Positions 27,601 through 36,311 of a stretch of 64,000 nt of DNA are shown here, one piece after another. Numbering within the stretch: the first letter of the stretch is position 1; each line of letters begins with the position of its first letter. A model generated the notes under the pieces. The model had not been told where the DNA came from. It saw only the letters and a list, made by a program, of their open reading frames with translations, and did not search any database. This stretch comes from JBGPTK01 sp963797765 (GTDB taxonomy: Bacteria > Acidobacteriota > Terriglobia > Acidiferrales > UBA7541), in the NCBI GenBank assembly GCA_963797765.1, contig CAWCQU010000004.1, positions 62,001-126,000 on the forward strand, read 5' to 3'. The position numbers and the translations under genes were made by a program.

Positions 27601-28407
27601 GAAATTGAAAAGGTGCGCAACGATTCCGACCGTGAACACCTGCGGCAAACCTGCCAGGCCGAAGTAAATTGCCATCCCGAGGAACTGATCGCACAGGAAC
27701 TGCAGCTGCTGAGCGGCGAAGAACTAATCGCCGCCGATACCAGCTATAACGAAATGAAAGCGCGCATCGAATCGATGGGCCCGGTGAATATGATGGCCCT
27801 CGAGGAATATCAGGAGTGCGAGCAGCGATCCGAATTTCTCACTCGCGAACGCGACGACCTGGTGGAATCGATCCAGAATACACAGCTGGCCATCGCGGAA
27901 CTGGATCAGATCTCCCGGCAGAAATTCGAAGAGGCCTATACGGTCATTAACCGCAATTTCGCGGTGGCATTCCAGGCGCTGTTCGGCGGCGGCACCGGTG
28001 AAATGCGCTTGACGGAGCCGGATAGCTCCGGCGACGCGGGCATCGATGTGGTGGCGCAGCCGCCGGGCAAGCGTCTACAGAACGTGCTGCTGCTTTCCGG
28101 CGGTGAGAAAGCAATGACAGCTCTGGCTTTGCTGATCGCCATCTTCCATTACCGGCCAAGCCCGTTCTGTATTCTGGACGAAGTGGATGCTCCCCTGGAT
28201 GAATCGAACGTGGGCCGATTCACGAAGATGCTGGGAGGGATGAGCGAGCAAACGCAGTTCATCGTTGTCACTCACAACCGCCGTACCATGGAAATGGGAA
28301 ACGTGCTCTATGGCGTGACGATGCAGGAGCCCGGCGTATCGAAACTGGTCTCGGTTCGTTGGGAAGAAGCGCAACAATTGGCGGAACAAAAGACAAACGC
28401 CGCATAA
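24607..28407 (+). CDS. smc: Chromosome segregation ATPase Smc
   Basis: 1266 residues. N-terminal head with Walker A GPNGCGKS (33-40), long coiled coils flanking a hinge at roughly residues 575-700, and a C-terminal head with LSGGEKAMTALAL (signature) and FCILDEVDAPLDESN (Walker B). A GTG start follows GAGGAAAC. The head contains an unusual acidic insert at about residues 89-158, before RRLYRSGQSEYLING. Smc holds and extrudes DNA loops for chromosome organisation, normally with ScpA and ScpB, which are not in the window. Confidence 0.96.
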   Translation: MLKLRKVEMLGFKSFCEKTQITFSGNGITCIVGPNGCGKSNIVDAISWVLGEQSHKSLRAERMSDCIFNGTAKRPPLGLSEVMLTLVDEELAQAAAFVLDAPEETAAEEAPAEISGDSMEGETSPESEGETGIAAVPDQAKSGKPWKKRGAEKPTMRLKPGEVVIGRRLYRSGQSEYLINGKVSRLRDIQEVFMGIGLGPDSYAIIEQGRIGQILNSKPTDRRAIIEEAAGVTMYKTKRRLAEAKLEASKVNLSRVNDILVEVDKQLGSLKRQASKARRYAELREQMRGLMRTVLASRARELDSEAERLEIALREAATAEEFETHTVRELESEVERLSTRTYELDGELRQTQNFLGQAALELDRAENRILFNREQVAQLGSRSERLALEIEQAESQTAQIDARARMQRESVSNLREETGRLDAALKAMLELAAAGSEEQGSLESRIEELRRSAIRLGEEAVRWHADSLQAEEAFERHTQALEQREQSLQQVENTCIELDRRSRESELTWQQIAVRARDVELAVRFAQTRIEELRLSQQEASRRVETTREESAAARARRTSVEQILTERAYSAEAVQKLFSADRDGSGRGFRAVGMLADYAEVEEQYEGALEQFLHEELEYVVVETFDHARAGVSLLRDEMGGRATFFVDSVRNLPWLPTEMPAPILADPGVISRLDRLVNFRDPLGAAAKQYLPTLRAAYLVEDGTVAEKLAHENPQMYFVTLDGTCYQGRMVSGGRPGDAGPLALKRELRSLEADATRQERAAAEAQADLARIQQELRDAESGLGPMLSQHVEAEKALVAATHQREQTLAELGRFQQQLAECQQEISRLHGEATAARERAELARVKQAEAGELRAAAESKAAQAAERLTASRQELVEQREQLALRREELATMSERLASAELLAGRLEEELRQAQERGGMLREQTIILSRERAELETNIVEVEIQLETFRADKARLEETKARLEKEWEEVRTRSVTLDDSLRAKRQSLDDVRTARTQREIEKVRNDSDREHLRQTCQAEVNCHPEELIAQELQLLSGEELIAADTSYNEMKARIESMGPVNMMALEEYQECEQRSEFLTRERDDLVESIQNTQLAIAELDQISRQKFEEAYTVINRNFAVAFQALFGGGTGEMRLTEPDSSGDAGIDVVAQPPGKRLQNVLLLSGGEKAMTALALLIAIFHYRPSPFCILDEVDAPLDESNVGRFTKMLGGMSEQTQFIVVTHNRRTMEMGNVLYGVTMQEPGVSKLVSVRWEEAQQLAEQKTNAA

Positions 28408-28625
28408 CCACTTCCGGAACAAATCCGGATGGCGCTTCTCGAAGCGCACGTCAATCGAATCACAAGCCTTGCGGATCGCGCAAGCGGCCGAGCTTAGCAC
28501 TCTGAAATTGCCCTTCCGATCTAGCTTTACGACGCACGCCTGTTTTCCTCAGCCATATCTCTTCGCAGTTGACAATGCTCTCTCCTGCGCTATCATGTGC
28601 GCCTCCCGAAAGGACAGGTAACCCA

Positions 28626-29546
28626 GTGGCTTCTACTCAAATGAATCCTGTGGTGGTACGCGAAACAAACTTCGGCGGCGTGAAACTGCGAGGGCGCGGG
28701 AAAGTCCGCGACATTTATGAAATCGGCGATCGCCTGTTGATCGTGGCGACCGATCGTATTTCGGCGTTCGATGTGGTGCTGCCTACACCCATACCCGACA
28801 AAGGGCGGGTGCTGACCCAGCTATCGCTTTTCTGGTTCGACAAGCTCGCTGGCGTGGTTCCAAACCACGTGTTGAGCGGGACGGAATTCCCCGCGGAATT
28901 GGCCGGACATGAAAATGAACTCCGTGGACGCGCCATGTTGGTACGCCGGACGGAACCGATCCCGATTGAATGCGTCGTCCGCGGATACCTCTCCGGATCG
29001 GGGTGGAAGGAATACCAGGCGCAAGGAAGCGTCTGCGGGATTCGACTGCCGGCGGGGCTTCAAGAATCGGACAAGCTGCCCGAGGCGATTTTCACTCCAT
29101 CCACAAAGGCCACCAGCGGCCATGATGAAAATATCTCCTTCGAACAGGCAGCGGCGCGGATTGGTGACCCACTGGCTAATCGGGTTCGGGACTTGAGCCT
29201 GGAAATTTACCGGCGCGCCGCGGATTTCGCATCGGAACGCGGCATAATCATTGCCGATACGAAATTCGAATTTGGTATCGCAGAGAATCAGGTGATCTGG
29301 ATCGATGAAGCGTTGACGCCCGATTCTTCGCGATTCTGGCCGGCCTCGGAATATTTGCCGGGCCGCCCGCAACCTTCTTTCGACAAGCAATTTGTGCGCG
29401 ATTACCTGGAGCGAATCGGCTGGAACAAGCGGCCGCCTGCGCCAGAACTGCCTGCCGACGTGGTGGCGGGTACGCGCGGAAAATATCGCGAAGCATACGA
29501 GCGGATTGCCGGACAACCCCTCGATTCGACTGACTCTTACAAGTAA
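28626..29546 (+). CDS. purC: Phosphoribosylaminoimidazole-succinocarboxamide synthase (SAICAR synthetase)
   Basis: About 306 residues, the long PurC form. GKVRDIYEIGDRLLIVATDRISAFDV is the family N terminus; SGSGWKEYQ and KLPEAIFTPSTKA and the late IIADTKFEFG complete the active site. It makes SAICAR in purine synthesis. The GTG at 28626 has AGGT upstream; an ATG at 28641 is also possible. A more distal ATG at 28569 has no ribosome site. Confidence 0.94.
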   Translation: MASTQMNPVVVRETNFGGVKLRGRGKVRDIYEIGDRLLIVATDRISAFDVVLPTPIPDKGRVLTQLSLFWFDKLAGVVPNHVLSGTEFPAELAGHENELRGRAMLVRRTEPIPIECVVRGYLSGSGWKEYQAQGSVCGIRLPAGLQESDKLPEAIFTPSTKATSGHDENISFEQAAARIGDPLANRVRDLSLEIYRRAADFASERGIIIADTKFEFGIAENQVIWIDEALTPDSSRFWPASEYLPGRPQPSFDKQFVRDYLERIGWNKRPPAPELPADVVAGTRGKYREAYERIAGQPLDSTDSYK

Positions 29547-29594
29547 AAGCCCGGCAACAACTCGAGAGCAAATGTATCTGCGGAGCGCACGAAC

Positions 29595-29816
29595 GTGAGA
29601 GATCAACTCGAAGCCCTGGTTGGGCAAATGGTGGAACGCGGAATCTTGTTGGAAGAGGCTGTGGTGGAATTTGAGAAGAAATTTATCAAGCGCGTTCTGG
29701 AACGCTCGGGCGGCAACCAATCACGCGCGGCCCGCGAACTTGGCATCCATCGCAATACCTTGAGCCGGAAGGTGGACGAGTACAAACTCGACGGCCGCCC
29801 ACGCCACCGCCGCTAA
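29595..29816 (+). CDS. Small Fis-type helix-turn-helix protein
   Basis: 73 residues. The C-terminal half is a Fis-type HTH_8: FEKKFIKRVLERSGGNQSRAARELGIHRNTLSRKV. An acidic helical N terminus precedes it. It is a free-standing version of the DNA-binding domain found at the end of NtrC-type activators. GTG start, 48 bp after purC, and followed by a strong terminator, so purC and this gene probably form one unit. Role unknown; perhaps a nucleoid or local regulator. Confidence 0.82.
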   Translation: MRDQLEALVGQMVERGILLEEAVVEFEKKFIKRVLERSGGNQSRAARELGIHRNTLSRKVDEYKLDGRPRHRR

Positions 29817-29864
29817 ATCTATTGAGATCGTCCCATGCACTCAGCAGCCCCTGCCCCAAACTGA

Positions 29865-29898
29865 AACGGCCGCTCCCGCAATCGCGTGAGCGGCCGTT
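29865..29898. terminator. Bidirectional hairpin terminator
   Basis: A perfect 11-bp inverted repeat (AACGGCCGCTC / GAGCGGCCGTT) with a 12-nt loop lies between the convergent Fis-type and TPR genes. T-rich sequence follows on both strands, short of an ideal run, so it can end transcription from each side. Confidence 0.7.
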
Positions 29899-29934
29899 CT
29901 AGTTTCCAAGGCGCATTGGAACGCCGGAATTTCG

Positions 29935-31257
29935 TTATTTCTTCGGAGGAACCTTGTGGGGCTTGTGTGTTCCGGGCGCCGCTTTCTCGGCCGGAATATC
30001 TTCGGGATTAACTTTGGCCTTTTCCCAGTGAAGTAGGAATGGTTGAGTATCAAAGGAAGCAAGAGTTCCCGAGAAGCGAACTCCGTCGTCCTTTTGCAAG
30101 CGGCTGACTTCAGGTTGGCCTTCAACCTTCACGTCCATATTCGCGGTAGTGGCCGCTTCCATCGCTTCCGGCGTTGGACCTGTGAACACCTTCAGATCCA
30201 CATTGTCGGTAGCTGGCGTCACTTCAATCACCTTTCCCACCACTTCAGGGAATTCGGAACCGCAGACCGTGAGCCAGGTGACCTTGGTTTTATCTCCTCC
30301 GGCTTGCAAATCGCTTAGCACCGTCAAGATGTTGCTTGCCTGGCGGACCTTGTCCAGGTCAGCCGCACTCGGAATCGAATAGCCAGCCGGAGGTGTGGGA
30401 GCCTGGCCCGCGAGTTGAATCATGTCGTTCATTTGTGAATCGATCAAACTGTCGCAGCCGGGTTGCTGATAAGCCAGAAGCCGCTTGCGCAGATAATCGC
30501 GGACTTGAGCTTCGCCCGGTCCTTTCAACGCCACGGCCCGTGCCAGAGCCCAAAAGCCGTTCATCGATTCGGGGGGATTTTCCTGCAGGTAAACCACGCC
30601 GAGACGAAAATAGGTGACACCGTCGGTAGGGTTGCTTGCCAGGGCCGCCTGAAAGGAATCGACCGCTGCTTTGTAATCCTTCAAAACCATGGATGCGTAG
30701 CCTGCCGTGTAATTGCACAGTGCGGATGGCGCCTTCTTCTGTTCGGTGAACTGATCATCTGTCATATTCGCTGGTTTCTGAATCTCTCCCAGCGCCTTCA
30801 GACAACCCACCGCAGCCTCGCGCGCTTTCGTGGCATCTTGTGATGCAGTAGGGGCTTTCTCGCTGAACGAATAATTAAATGCCAGCGTGCGGGTATAAAG
30901 AGCTTGAAGCCGAGTTCCCGCATCGAGCTTGTCACCAAAGGCGAGCAGCTTATCGACATATTCAATCACCTTGGGATAGTTCTTCTGTTGATTGTAAGCG
31001 GGATAATAAAGCTGATAGATGTAAGGCAGCAGGGAGGAATTGGGAAACTTGGTGACAAAATCGTCCAGGAGCTTGATCTGAGCCTGGGGATCTTTTTCGG
31101 TGCGCGCCGCCTGATACGCATTGTATTCGGCAATCGTGTAGGCGGGCTTTTGCTCCTGAGGTGCAGCGCCCCGTGCAGCCGCCGGTGGAGCGGGCGAGAA
31201 GAGCACAGCGAGAAGAATAAGAGCGATCCCGTTACCGGCAACCCGCATTCGCGTCAT
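29935..31257 (-). CDS. Exported TPR-repeat protein
   Basis: 440 residues with a signal peptide (hydrophobic core at about 10-28, cleavage near AAARG). Helical repeats of TPR type follow, clearest around YKAAVDSFQAALASNPTDGVTYFRLGVVYL (about 195-225), and a separate C-terminal beta-rich domain from about residue 320. AAGGAGG precedes the start. Such proteins are common in acidobacterial genomes and are predicted to act in the periplasm as scaffolds; no specific function can be named. Confidence 0.82.
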   Translation of the reverse strand: MTRMRVAGNGIALILLAVLFSPAPPAAARGAAPQEQKPAYTIAEYNAYQAARTEKDPQAQIKLLDDFVTKFPNSSLLPYIYQLYYPAYNQQKNYPKVIEYVDKLLAFGDKLDAGTRLQALYTRTLAFNYSFSEKAPTASQDATKAREAAVGCLKALGEIQKPANMTDDQFTEQKKAPSALCNYTAGYASMVLKDYKAAVDSFQAALASNPTDGVTYFRLGVVYLQENPPESMNGFWALARAVALKGPGEAQVRDYLRKRLLAYQQPGCDSLIDSQMNDMIQLAGQAPTPPAGYSIPSAADLDKVRQASNILTVLSDLQAGGDKTKVTWLTVCGSEFPEVVGKVIEVTPATDNVDLKVFTGPTPEAMEAATTANMDVKVEGQPEVSRLQKDDGVRFSGTLASFDTQPFLLHWEKAKVNPEDIPAEKAAPGTHKPHKVPPKK

Positions 31258-31494
31258 CTTGTTTCCGCCTCCTTGGCTAGAACCATCTTTGAAGAATGAG
31301 AAAACAAATCCCGCATGTCAATGGAGACTCAAGGGCTATGGAGCTTCCGAATTATAGGGAATGGCCCGAAAGGGCGCAAGGGCAATCACGACTGGTATTT
31401 CACTGGTGTGCATACTGGCGGCGCTCCCTTGTCTTTCGAGACTAGATGATAAGATGGTGAATTCGCTGGATTGGTCGCCTGAGGAGTTTCCTCT

Positions 31495-32214
31495 ATGGAA
31501 CAAGCAAAGATACTGCAGGGACAGAATGTGCTCATCACCGGGGGCAGCCGGGGCATCGGCCTTGCCATCGCATTTCGGCTGGGAGGGTTGGGCGCGCGAA
31601 TCAGCCTGGGCGCGCGCAACGCAAAATCCATTGATGCGGCGGTGCAGCAACTCCGAAAAGAGCGGATCGAAGCGATTGGCTTTCCCGCCGACATTGGACG
31701 CTCCGATCAAGTGACCGCGCTCGTTGATTCCACACACCACGCTTTTGGCGAAATCCATATTCTCGTCAACAACGCGGGAGTCGGGCTGTTCCGTCCCATG
31801 CATGAAGTGAGCGAAGCAGAATGGGATCGCTTGATGGACACGAATCTGAAGGGCGTGTTTCTGGTCAGCAAGGCGGTGGCGCCGGAAATGATCCGGCGCC
31901 GGAATGGAACAATCATCAACATCAGTTCGCTTGCTGGGAAAAATGCATTCCCCGGTGGGGCGGTATATTGCGCTTCGAAGTGGGGACTGCTGGGACTGAA
32001 CAACTGCATGGCCGAAGAATTGCGCGAATATGGAATTCGCGTGAGCGCGATTTGCCCCGGTAGCGTGGCCAGTGAGTTCTCGCCGCACGCCGGTAAGGAC
32101 GAGAAGAAAATGCTCCAGCCTGACGACGTGGCTCACGCCGTGGCGATGCTGGTTACCGCCGCACCTGGAAATTTTATCAGTGAAGTGCTGATGCGACCCA
32201 CCCAAAAACCTTAG
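31495..32214 (+). CDS. Short-chain dehydrogenase/reductase
   Basis: 239 residues. Classical SDR: TGGSRGIG cofactor loop (about 16-23), NNAG at about 91, and catalytic Ser/Tyr/Lys in ISSLAG and YCASK. It resembles 3-ketoacyl-ACP reductases (FabG) but substrate is open. GAGGAG stands 8 nt before the ATG. It precedes the MarR cluster by 175 bp with a separate promoter region, so cotranscription is uncertain. Confidence 0.88.
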   Translation: MEQAKILQGQNVLITGGSRGIGLAIAFRLGGLGARISLGARNAKSIDAAVQQLRKERIEAIGFPADIGRSDQVTALVDSTHHAFGEIHILVNNAGVGLFRPMHEVSEAEWDRLMDTNLKGVFLVSKAVAPEMIRRRNGTIINISSLAGKNAFPGGAVYCASKWGLLGLNNCMAEELREYGIRVSAICPGSVASEFSPHAGKDEKKMLQPDDVAHAVAMLVTAAPGNFISEVLMRPTQKP

Positions 32215-32360
32215 CGGGCCGGATCCCCTGCTGGCTGAAGCGTGAGATTGGCCCGGTTCGCCCGTCCAAGACCAAGGGCGTCCAAACTCAGGCAACTCTT
32301 ACACTTAAATCTGGGTATTTCCGTTTGAATCCTTCGGGCAATCGTAGCATCTAACGATTT

Positions 32361-32381
32361 AAGCTTGAATGATTCAAGTTT
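32361..32381. promoter_or_regulatory. Palindromic operator upstream of the marR-type gene
   Basis: The sequence centred on 32371 is a near-perfect palindrome: TTGAAT-G-ATTCAA, extending to ten-base arms with one mismatch. It lies 8 bp before the MarR start codon. MarR repressors bind such dyads and usually repress their own operon, so this is probably its operator. Confidence 0.6.
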
Positions 32382-32389
32382 GAACGAAT

Positions 32390-32866
32390 ATGCCGACCCA
32401 CTACCGAGGTTCGAAGCAGGAAGTCCAGGCCCTGAACGCCTACATTCCGTTGCTTCGCGCTGTGGACACATTGACCAGCCGCGGCGCCGCTCGCTTGGAA
32501 GCCGCAGGTGTGACGCCCGGCCAGTTCGCTGTCCTCGAAGCGTTGCTGCACCTGGGCCCGCTCTGCCAGCGCGAACTGAGCCAAAAGCTTCTGCGAGCCG
32601 GCGGGAACATCACGATGGTTGTGGACAACCTGGAAAAGCAAGGATGGGTCCGCCGGGTGCGCGGCCGCGAGGATCGCCGTTTTGTCGCGGTTCATTTGAC
32701 CGCAAAAGGAAAACGGTTAATCGAACGAATCTTCCCGCAACACGCCGCGGCCGTCAGCAAGGAAATGAGCTGCCTGACCGCGGCGGAGCAGGAATTGCTG
32801 CGACGGCTGTGCCGCAAGCTCGGACTCAGCAATCTTAAAGAAGATGGAAAAGGGAGACGATCATGA
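32390..32866 (+). CDS. MarR-family transcriptional regulator
   Basis: 158 residues. Winged helix-turn-helix: LTPGQFAVLEAL-like start of the DNA-binding part, LSQKLLRAGGNITMVVDNLEKQGWVRR as recognition region and DRRFVAVHLTAKGK as wing. Two Cys residues (in LCQREL and MSCLTA) could act as redox switches as in some MarR sensors, but this is speculative. Overlaps the pirin gene by ATGA, heading an operon-like run through the nitroreductase. Confidence 0.9.
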   Translation: MPTHYRGSKQEVQALNAYIPLLRAVDTLTSRGAARLEAAGVTPGQFAVLEALLHLGPLCQRELSQKLLRAGGNITMVVDNLEKQGWVRRVRGREDRRFVAVHLTAKGKRLIERIFPQHAAAVSKEMSCLTAAEQELLRRLCRKLGLSNLKEDGKGRRS

Positions 32867-33561
32867 TTCAGGTACGGCCAAGCAACGAACGAGGGCACGC
32901 CAACCACGGCTGGCTGGATAGCCGATTCTCATTCTCGTTTGCCGATTATTACGATCCCCAACACATGGGCTTCCGGGACCTCCGCGTGATCAATGAAGAT
33001 CACATCGCGCCCGGTCAGGGATTCGGCACCCACCCGCATCGCGACATGGAAATCCTGACGTGGATTCTGGATGGCGAGCTGGAACATCGAGACAACATGG
33101 GCTCCGGCGCCGTGATCCGGCCCGGAGAATTGCAGCACATGACGGCGGGCACGGGAATCACGCACAGCGAGTTCAATCCTTCGAAGGCCAAGCCGGTGCA
33201 TTTGCTGCAGATCTGGATTCTACCGGAAAAGCGTGGCCTGAAGCCGGTCTACGAGCAGAAGGAATTCCCAGCCACGGAACTGACCGGAAAATTCCGGCTC
33301 CTTGCGGCGCACGACGGCCGCGATGGCGCGCTGAAGATTCATCAGGATTCGGAACTTTACGTCGCGCGTCTCGAAAGCGGTGAAGAGGCCAGTCATGAGC
33401 TGAAATCGGGGCGCCACGCCTGGGTGCAAGTTGCCCGGGGAAGCGTCTCGGTGAATGGCAAAACGCTTGAATCTGGTGATGGCGCCGCGATCAGCGGCGA
33501 GGAGCGTCTTGATTTCACCGCCAGCAGCAATTCGGAAGTTCTGTTGTTCGATCTAGCTTGA
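32863..33561 (+). CDS. Pirin-family bicupin protein
   Basis: 232 residues, YhhW-like. The N-terminal cupin carries the metal ligands: GFGTHPHRDMEI (two His), then LQHMTAGTGITHSE (His and Glu). Members have quercetin dioxygenase activity in vitro and are often induced by stress. The gene starts inside the MarR stop codon, so it is translationally coupled to it. Confidence 0.92.
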   Translation: MIQVRPSNERGHANHGWLDSRFSFSFADYYDPQHMGFRDLRVINEDHIAPGQGFGTHPHRDMEILTWILDGELEHRDNMGSGAVIRPGELQHMTAGTGITHSEFNPSKAKPVHLLQIWILPEKRGLKPVYEQKEFPATELTGKFRLLAAHDGRDGALKIHQDSELYVARLESGEEASHELKSGRHAWVQVARGSVSVNGKTLESGDGAAISGEERLDFTASSNSEVLLFDLA

Positions 33562-33618
33562 AAAATACCGTCGGCGCGCGCTCGGAAGAGCGCGCACCAG
33601 GCGAGAATGGAGAACAAA

Positions 33619-34044
33619 ATGGAAAAGCATGCATCACTTGCCGGGCGAATTCTGATCAGCATCGTTTTTCTGGTCAGCGGATTTCTGAAAATGACCAATT
33701 GGCATCAATCCGCGAGAATGCTCGCCACAATGAAAATCCCGCTCGTAGCGATTGCCCTTCCGGTGGTCGTACTCGTTGAATTCGGGGGAGCCCTGTGCCT
33801 CCTAGCCGGATACCGGGCACGCGCAGCCGCATTGGTGCTGTTTCTATATCTAATCCCTGTCACTTTCATGATCCACAACTTCTGGGCATATCAGGGGGCG
33901 CAACAGCAGGACCAAATGGGCCATTTTCTGAAGAATGTGGGGATCATGGGCGGCCTGCTTCTCCTCACTGCCAATGGCGCGGGCAAGCTCTCGGTGGATG
34001 GTTCGCGCAGGCCTGATGCATTTGCGTCCCCGACTCCAAGATAA
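33619..34044 (+). CDS. DoxX-family membrane protein
   Basis: 141 residues with four predicted transmembrane helices. GRILISIVFLVSGFLKMTNW is the DoxX N terminus, and IHNFWA and FLKNVGIMGGLL are conserved at the end. DoxX proteins are linked to oxidative or sulfur stress and quinone reactions. ATG at 33619 has GGAGA upstream; an in-frame ATG at 33607 lacks one. Confidence 0.88.
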   Translation: MEKHASLAGRILISIVFLVSGFLKMTNWHQSARMLATMKIPLVAIALPVVVLVEFGGALCLLAGYRARAAALVLFLYLIPVTFMIHNFWAYQGAQQQDQMGHFLKNVGIMGGLLLLTANGAGKLSVDGSRRPDAFASPTPR

Positions 34045-34128
34045 GGTAAGATTCCTCGACAACCTGAAGCGGGCACAACTGAAGGAAAATGTGGAGATCG
34101 TCCCGTCGGATTGGTCAGGAGGATCATC

Positions 34129-34986
34129 ATGATTCTAGTAACCGGTGCCACCGGCAAGCAGGGGGGCGCAGTTGCACGGCAACTCGTGGCTCGGGGCTCG
34201 CAAGTTCGCGCGCTAGTGCGCGACCGGCGCAAACCAGCCGCACAGGCGATTGCTTCGCTGGGCATTGAACTGGTGCGAGGCGACCTGAGTGACCGGGCTT
34301 CCCTGGAAAAGGCGCTTCAAGGCGTCACAGGCGTATTTTCCGTTCAGGCCCTCGGATCTGTCACCGACGAAGTACGTCAGGGCATCCTGCTCGCGGATCT
34401 CTCCAAGGCAGCCGGCGTGAATCATTTTGTCTATTCCTCAGTAGCGGCTGCCGGGGAAAAAACCGGCATTCCTCATTTTGAGAGCAAGTGGCAAATTGAA
34501 GAGCACATCCGCAAAATTGGTTTGCCGAACACGATTATCCGTCCTGTATTTTTCATGGAAAACTGGAATTACCAGCGCGATTCGATCCTTTCCGGGACGG
34601 TCGGCTTGCCGCTCGATCCGGTCCGGAAACTTCAACAAATCGCCGTGGAAGATATCGGTGTGTTCGCGGCAATGGCGTTTACTGATCCCTCTCAATGGAT
34701 CGGGCGAGCGATTGATATCGCTGGCGATGATCTCTCCATGCTCGAAACTGCCAACGCATTTAGCGAAGTGCTTGGCCGCAAAGTAAGCTATGTCCAGATT
34801 TCATGGGATAAAGCGCTGGAAACGCAGGGCAAGGAACTGACCGTGATGTTCCGGTGGCTGAACGAGGTTGGTTTCAGCTTTAACATCGAAGAACTGCGCA
34901 AAATTCACCCCGGATTACGCAGCTTGAAAGACGCTCTTATCGCTCAGGGTTGGAACAAATCGGAAGCCAGCAGCGCGCGAAACTGA
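34129..34986 (+). CDS. NmrA-like NAD(P)-binding protein (quinone reductase-type atypical SDR)
   Basis: 285 residues. ILVTGATGKQGGAVARQL is the Rossmann loop at the N terminus; the variable C-terminal domain follows. NmrA/HSCARG members and QOR2-type quinone reductases bind NAD(P)H and respond to redox state. AGGAGG precedes the ATG at 34129, which I choose over an upstream ATG. Fits the electrophile-response reading of the cluster. Confidence 0.88.
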   Translation: MILVTGATGKQGGAVARQLVARGSQVRALVRDRRKPAAQAIASLGIELVRGDLSDRASLEKALQGVTGVFSVQALGSVTDEVRQGILLADLSKAAGVNHFVYSSVAAAGEKTGIPHFESKWQIEEHIRKIGLPNTIIRPVFFMENWNYQRDSILSGTVGLPLDPVRKLQQIAVEDIGVFAAMAFTDPSQWIGRAIDIAGDDLSMLETANAFSEVLGRKVSYVQISWDKALETQGKELTVMFRWLNEVGFSFNIEELRKIHPGLRSLKDALIAQGWNKSEASSARN

Positions 34987-35032
34987 TACAGAACGGAGAG
35001 GCGTGCAATTACCTTGCCGCCAGGAAATACAG

Positions 35033-35665
35033 ATGCCAATCACGAAACGGGCTGTCACTCAATATCCCATTCACAAACTGCTCAGCCAACGCTGGAGCCC
35101 TCGTGCATTTTGCGATAAACCGGTTGAACCGGAGAAATTGCTCAGCCTGCTGGAGGCTGCGCGCTGGGCGCCTTCTTCAAACAACGAGCAGCCATGGCGT
35201 TTCATCATCGCGACCCGCGACAACCCCGCGGAGTTCGACAAGGTGCTTGCCTGTCTACGGGAAGGCAACCTGGCCTGGGCGAAATGTGCCTATGCCTTGA
35301 TTCTGACGGTCGCCAAACTTTCCTACGATCACACCGGACAGCCAAACCGCCATTCCTTCCATGACGTCGGCGCGGCAACTGAAAATGTGGCGCTGCAGGC
35401 TAAGGCGCTGGGGCTCGTCATTCATCCGATGGCGGGAATTTATCCGCAGAAGGCTCGTGAACTCTTCGCGATTCCGGAGAATTTCGAAGTCGTCGCCGCA
35501 CTCGCCATAGGTTATCCGGCGGATGAGTCAAGTCTCTCGCCGGAGTTGCGCGATCGCGAACTCGCCCCGCGCAAACGGAAGCCCCTGGAAGAAATTGTCT
35601 TCAGCGGACGATGGGGGCAAACGTCGCCGCCGGTGGCTGAAAATAGTTCAGACAAAAAACGCTAG
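35033..35665 (+). CDS. Nitroreductase-family FMN oxidoreductase
   Basis: 210 residues. The FMN-binding pattern SQRWSPRAF, AARWAPSSNNEQPWRF (about 30-60) and later GAATENVALQAKALGL and the MAGIYP segment define the nitroreductase fold. It likely reduces quinones or nitro compounds with NAD(P)H. Start at 35033 has AGGA upstream. Last gene of the MarR run; 16 bp from the convergent dcd. Confidence 0.9.
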   Translation: MPITKRAVTQYPIHKLLSQRWSPRAFCDKPVEPEKLLSLLEAARWAPSSNNEQPWRFIIATRDNPAEFDKVLACLREGNLAWAKCAYALILTVAKLSYDHTGQPNRHSFHDVGAATENVALQAKALGLVIHPMAGIYPQKARELFAIPENFEVVAALAIGYPADESSLSPELRDRELAPRKRKPLEEIVFSGRWGQTSPPVAENSSDKKR

Positions 35666-35681
35666 CGGTTTCTGAACATAA

Positions 35682-36236
35682 TCACATTCTCGGCAGCACA
35701 ATTCCCTGCTGCGCCTGATATTTTCCCTTTTTATCCTTGTAAGAAATCTCGCAAACTTCGTCCGACTCAAAGAAAATTACCTGGCAAAGGCCTTCATTGG
35801 CATAAATCTTCGCGGGCAGCGGCGTGGTATTGCTGATTTCGAGCGTGACAAATCCTTCCCATTCCGGTTCAAACGGCGTCACATTGACGATAATTCCGCA
35901 GCGCGCGTAAGTGGACTTGCCCACGCAGATCGTCAGCACCGTCCGCGGAATCCGGAAATATTCCACCGACCGGCCCAGCGCGAATGAGTTGGGTGGAATG
36001 ATGCAGATCGGGCCCCGGAACGTGACAAAAGACTTCTCGTCAAAGTTTTTCGGGTCCACGATGGAACTGTTCACATTAGTAAAGATTCGAAATTCATCGG
36101 CAACGCGCATGTCGTAACCATAAGAAGAAACACCATAGCTGATCACGCCATCGCGCACTTGCCGGTCGGCAAATGGCTCAATCATTTTGTGTTCCAGCGC
36201 CATTCTGCGGATCCAGCGATCGGATTTGACACTCAT
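35682..36236 (-). CDS. dcd: dCTP deaminase
   Basis: 184 residues, full length. Family landmarks include VSSYGYDMRVADEFRIF, the FVTFRGPICIIPPNSFALGRSVEYFRIPR core with GKSTYARCGIIVNVTPFEPEWEG holding the active-site residues. It deaminates dCTP for dTTP supply; whether it also hydrolyses dUTP is not readable. The ATG at 36236 follows AGGAGA. The open frame runs far upstream but lacks family residues there. Confidence 0.94.
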   Translation of the reverse strand: MSVKSDRWIRRMALEHKMIEPFADRQVRDGVISYGVSSYGYDMRVADEFRIFTNVNSSIVDPKNFDEKSFVTFRGPICIIPPNSFALGRSVEYFRIPRTVLTICVGKSTYARCGIIVNVTPFEPEWEGFVTLEISNTTPLPAKIYANEGLCQVIFFESDEVCEISYKDKKGKYQAQQGIVLPRM

Positions 36237-36311
36237 CGGGACATCTCCTGGGATCATAAATCGATGAACCAAGCGTAAAGGGGCAGCGCATCTTAGTACA
36301 GGGCAAGCGGC

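Noticed and set aside
28408..28450. Two short hairpins after smc (around TCCGGA and CGCTTC/GAAGCG)
   Set aside because: Stems are short and no T run follows, so I do not call a terminator.
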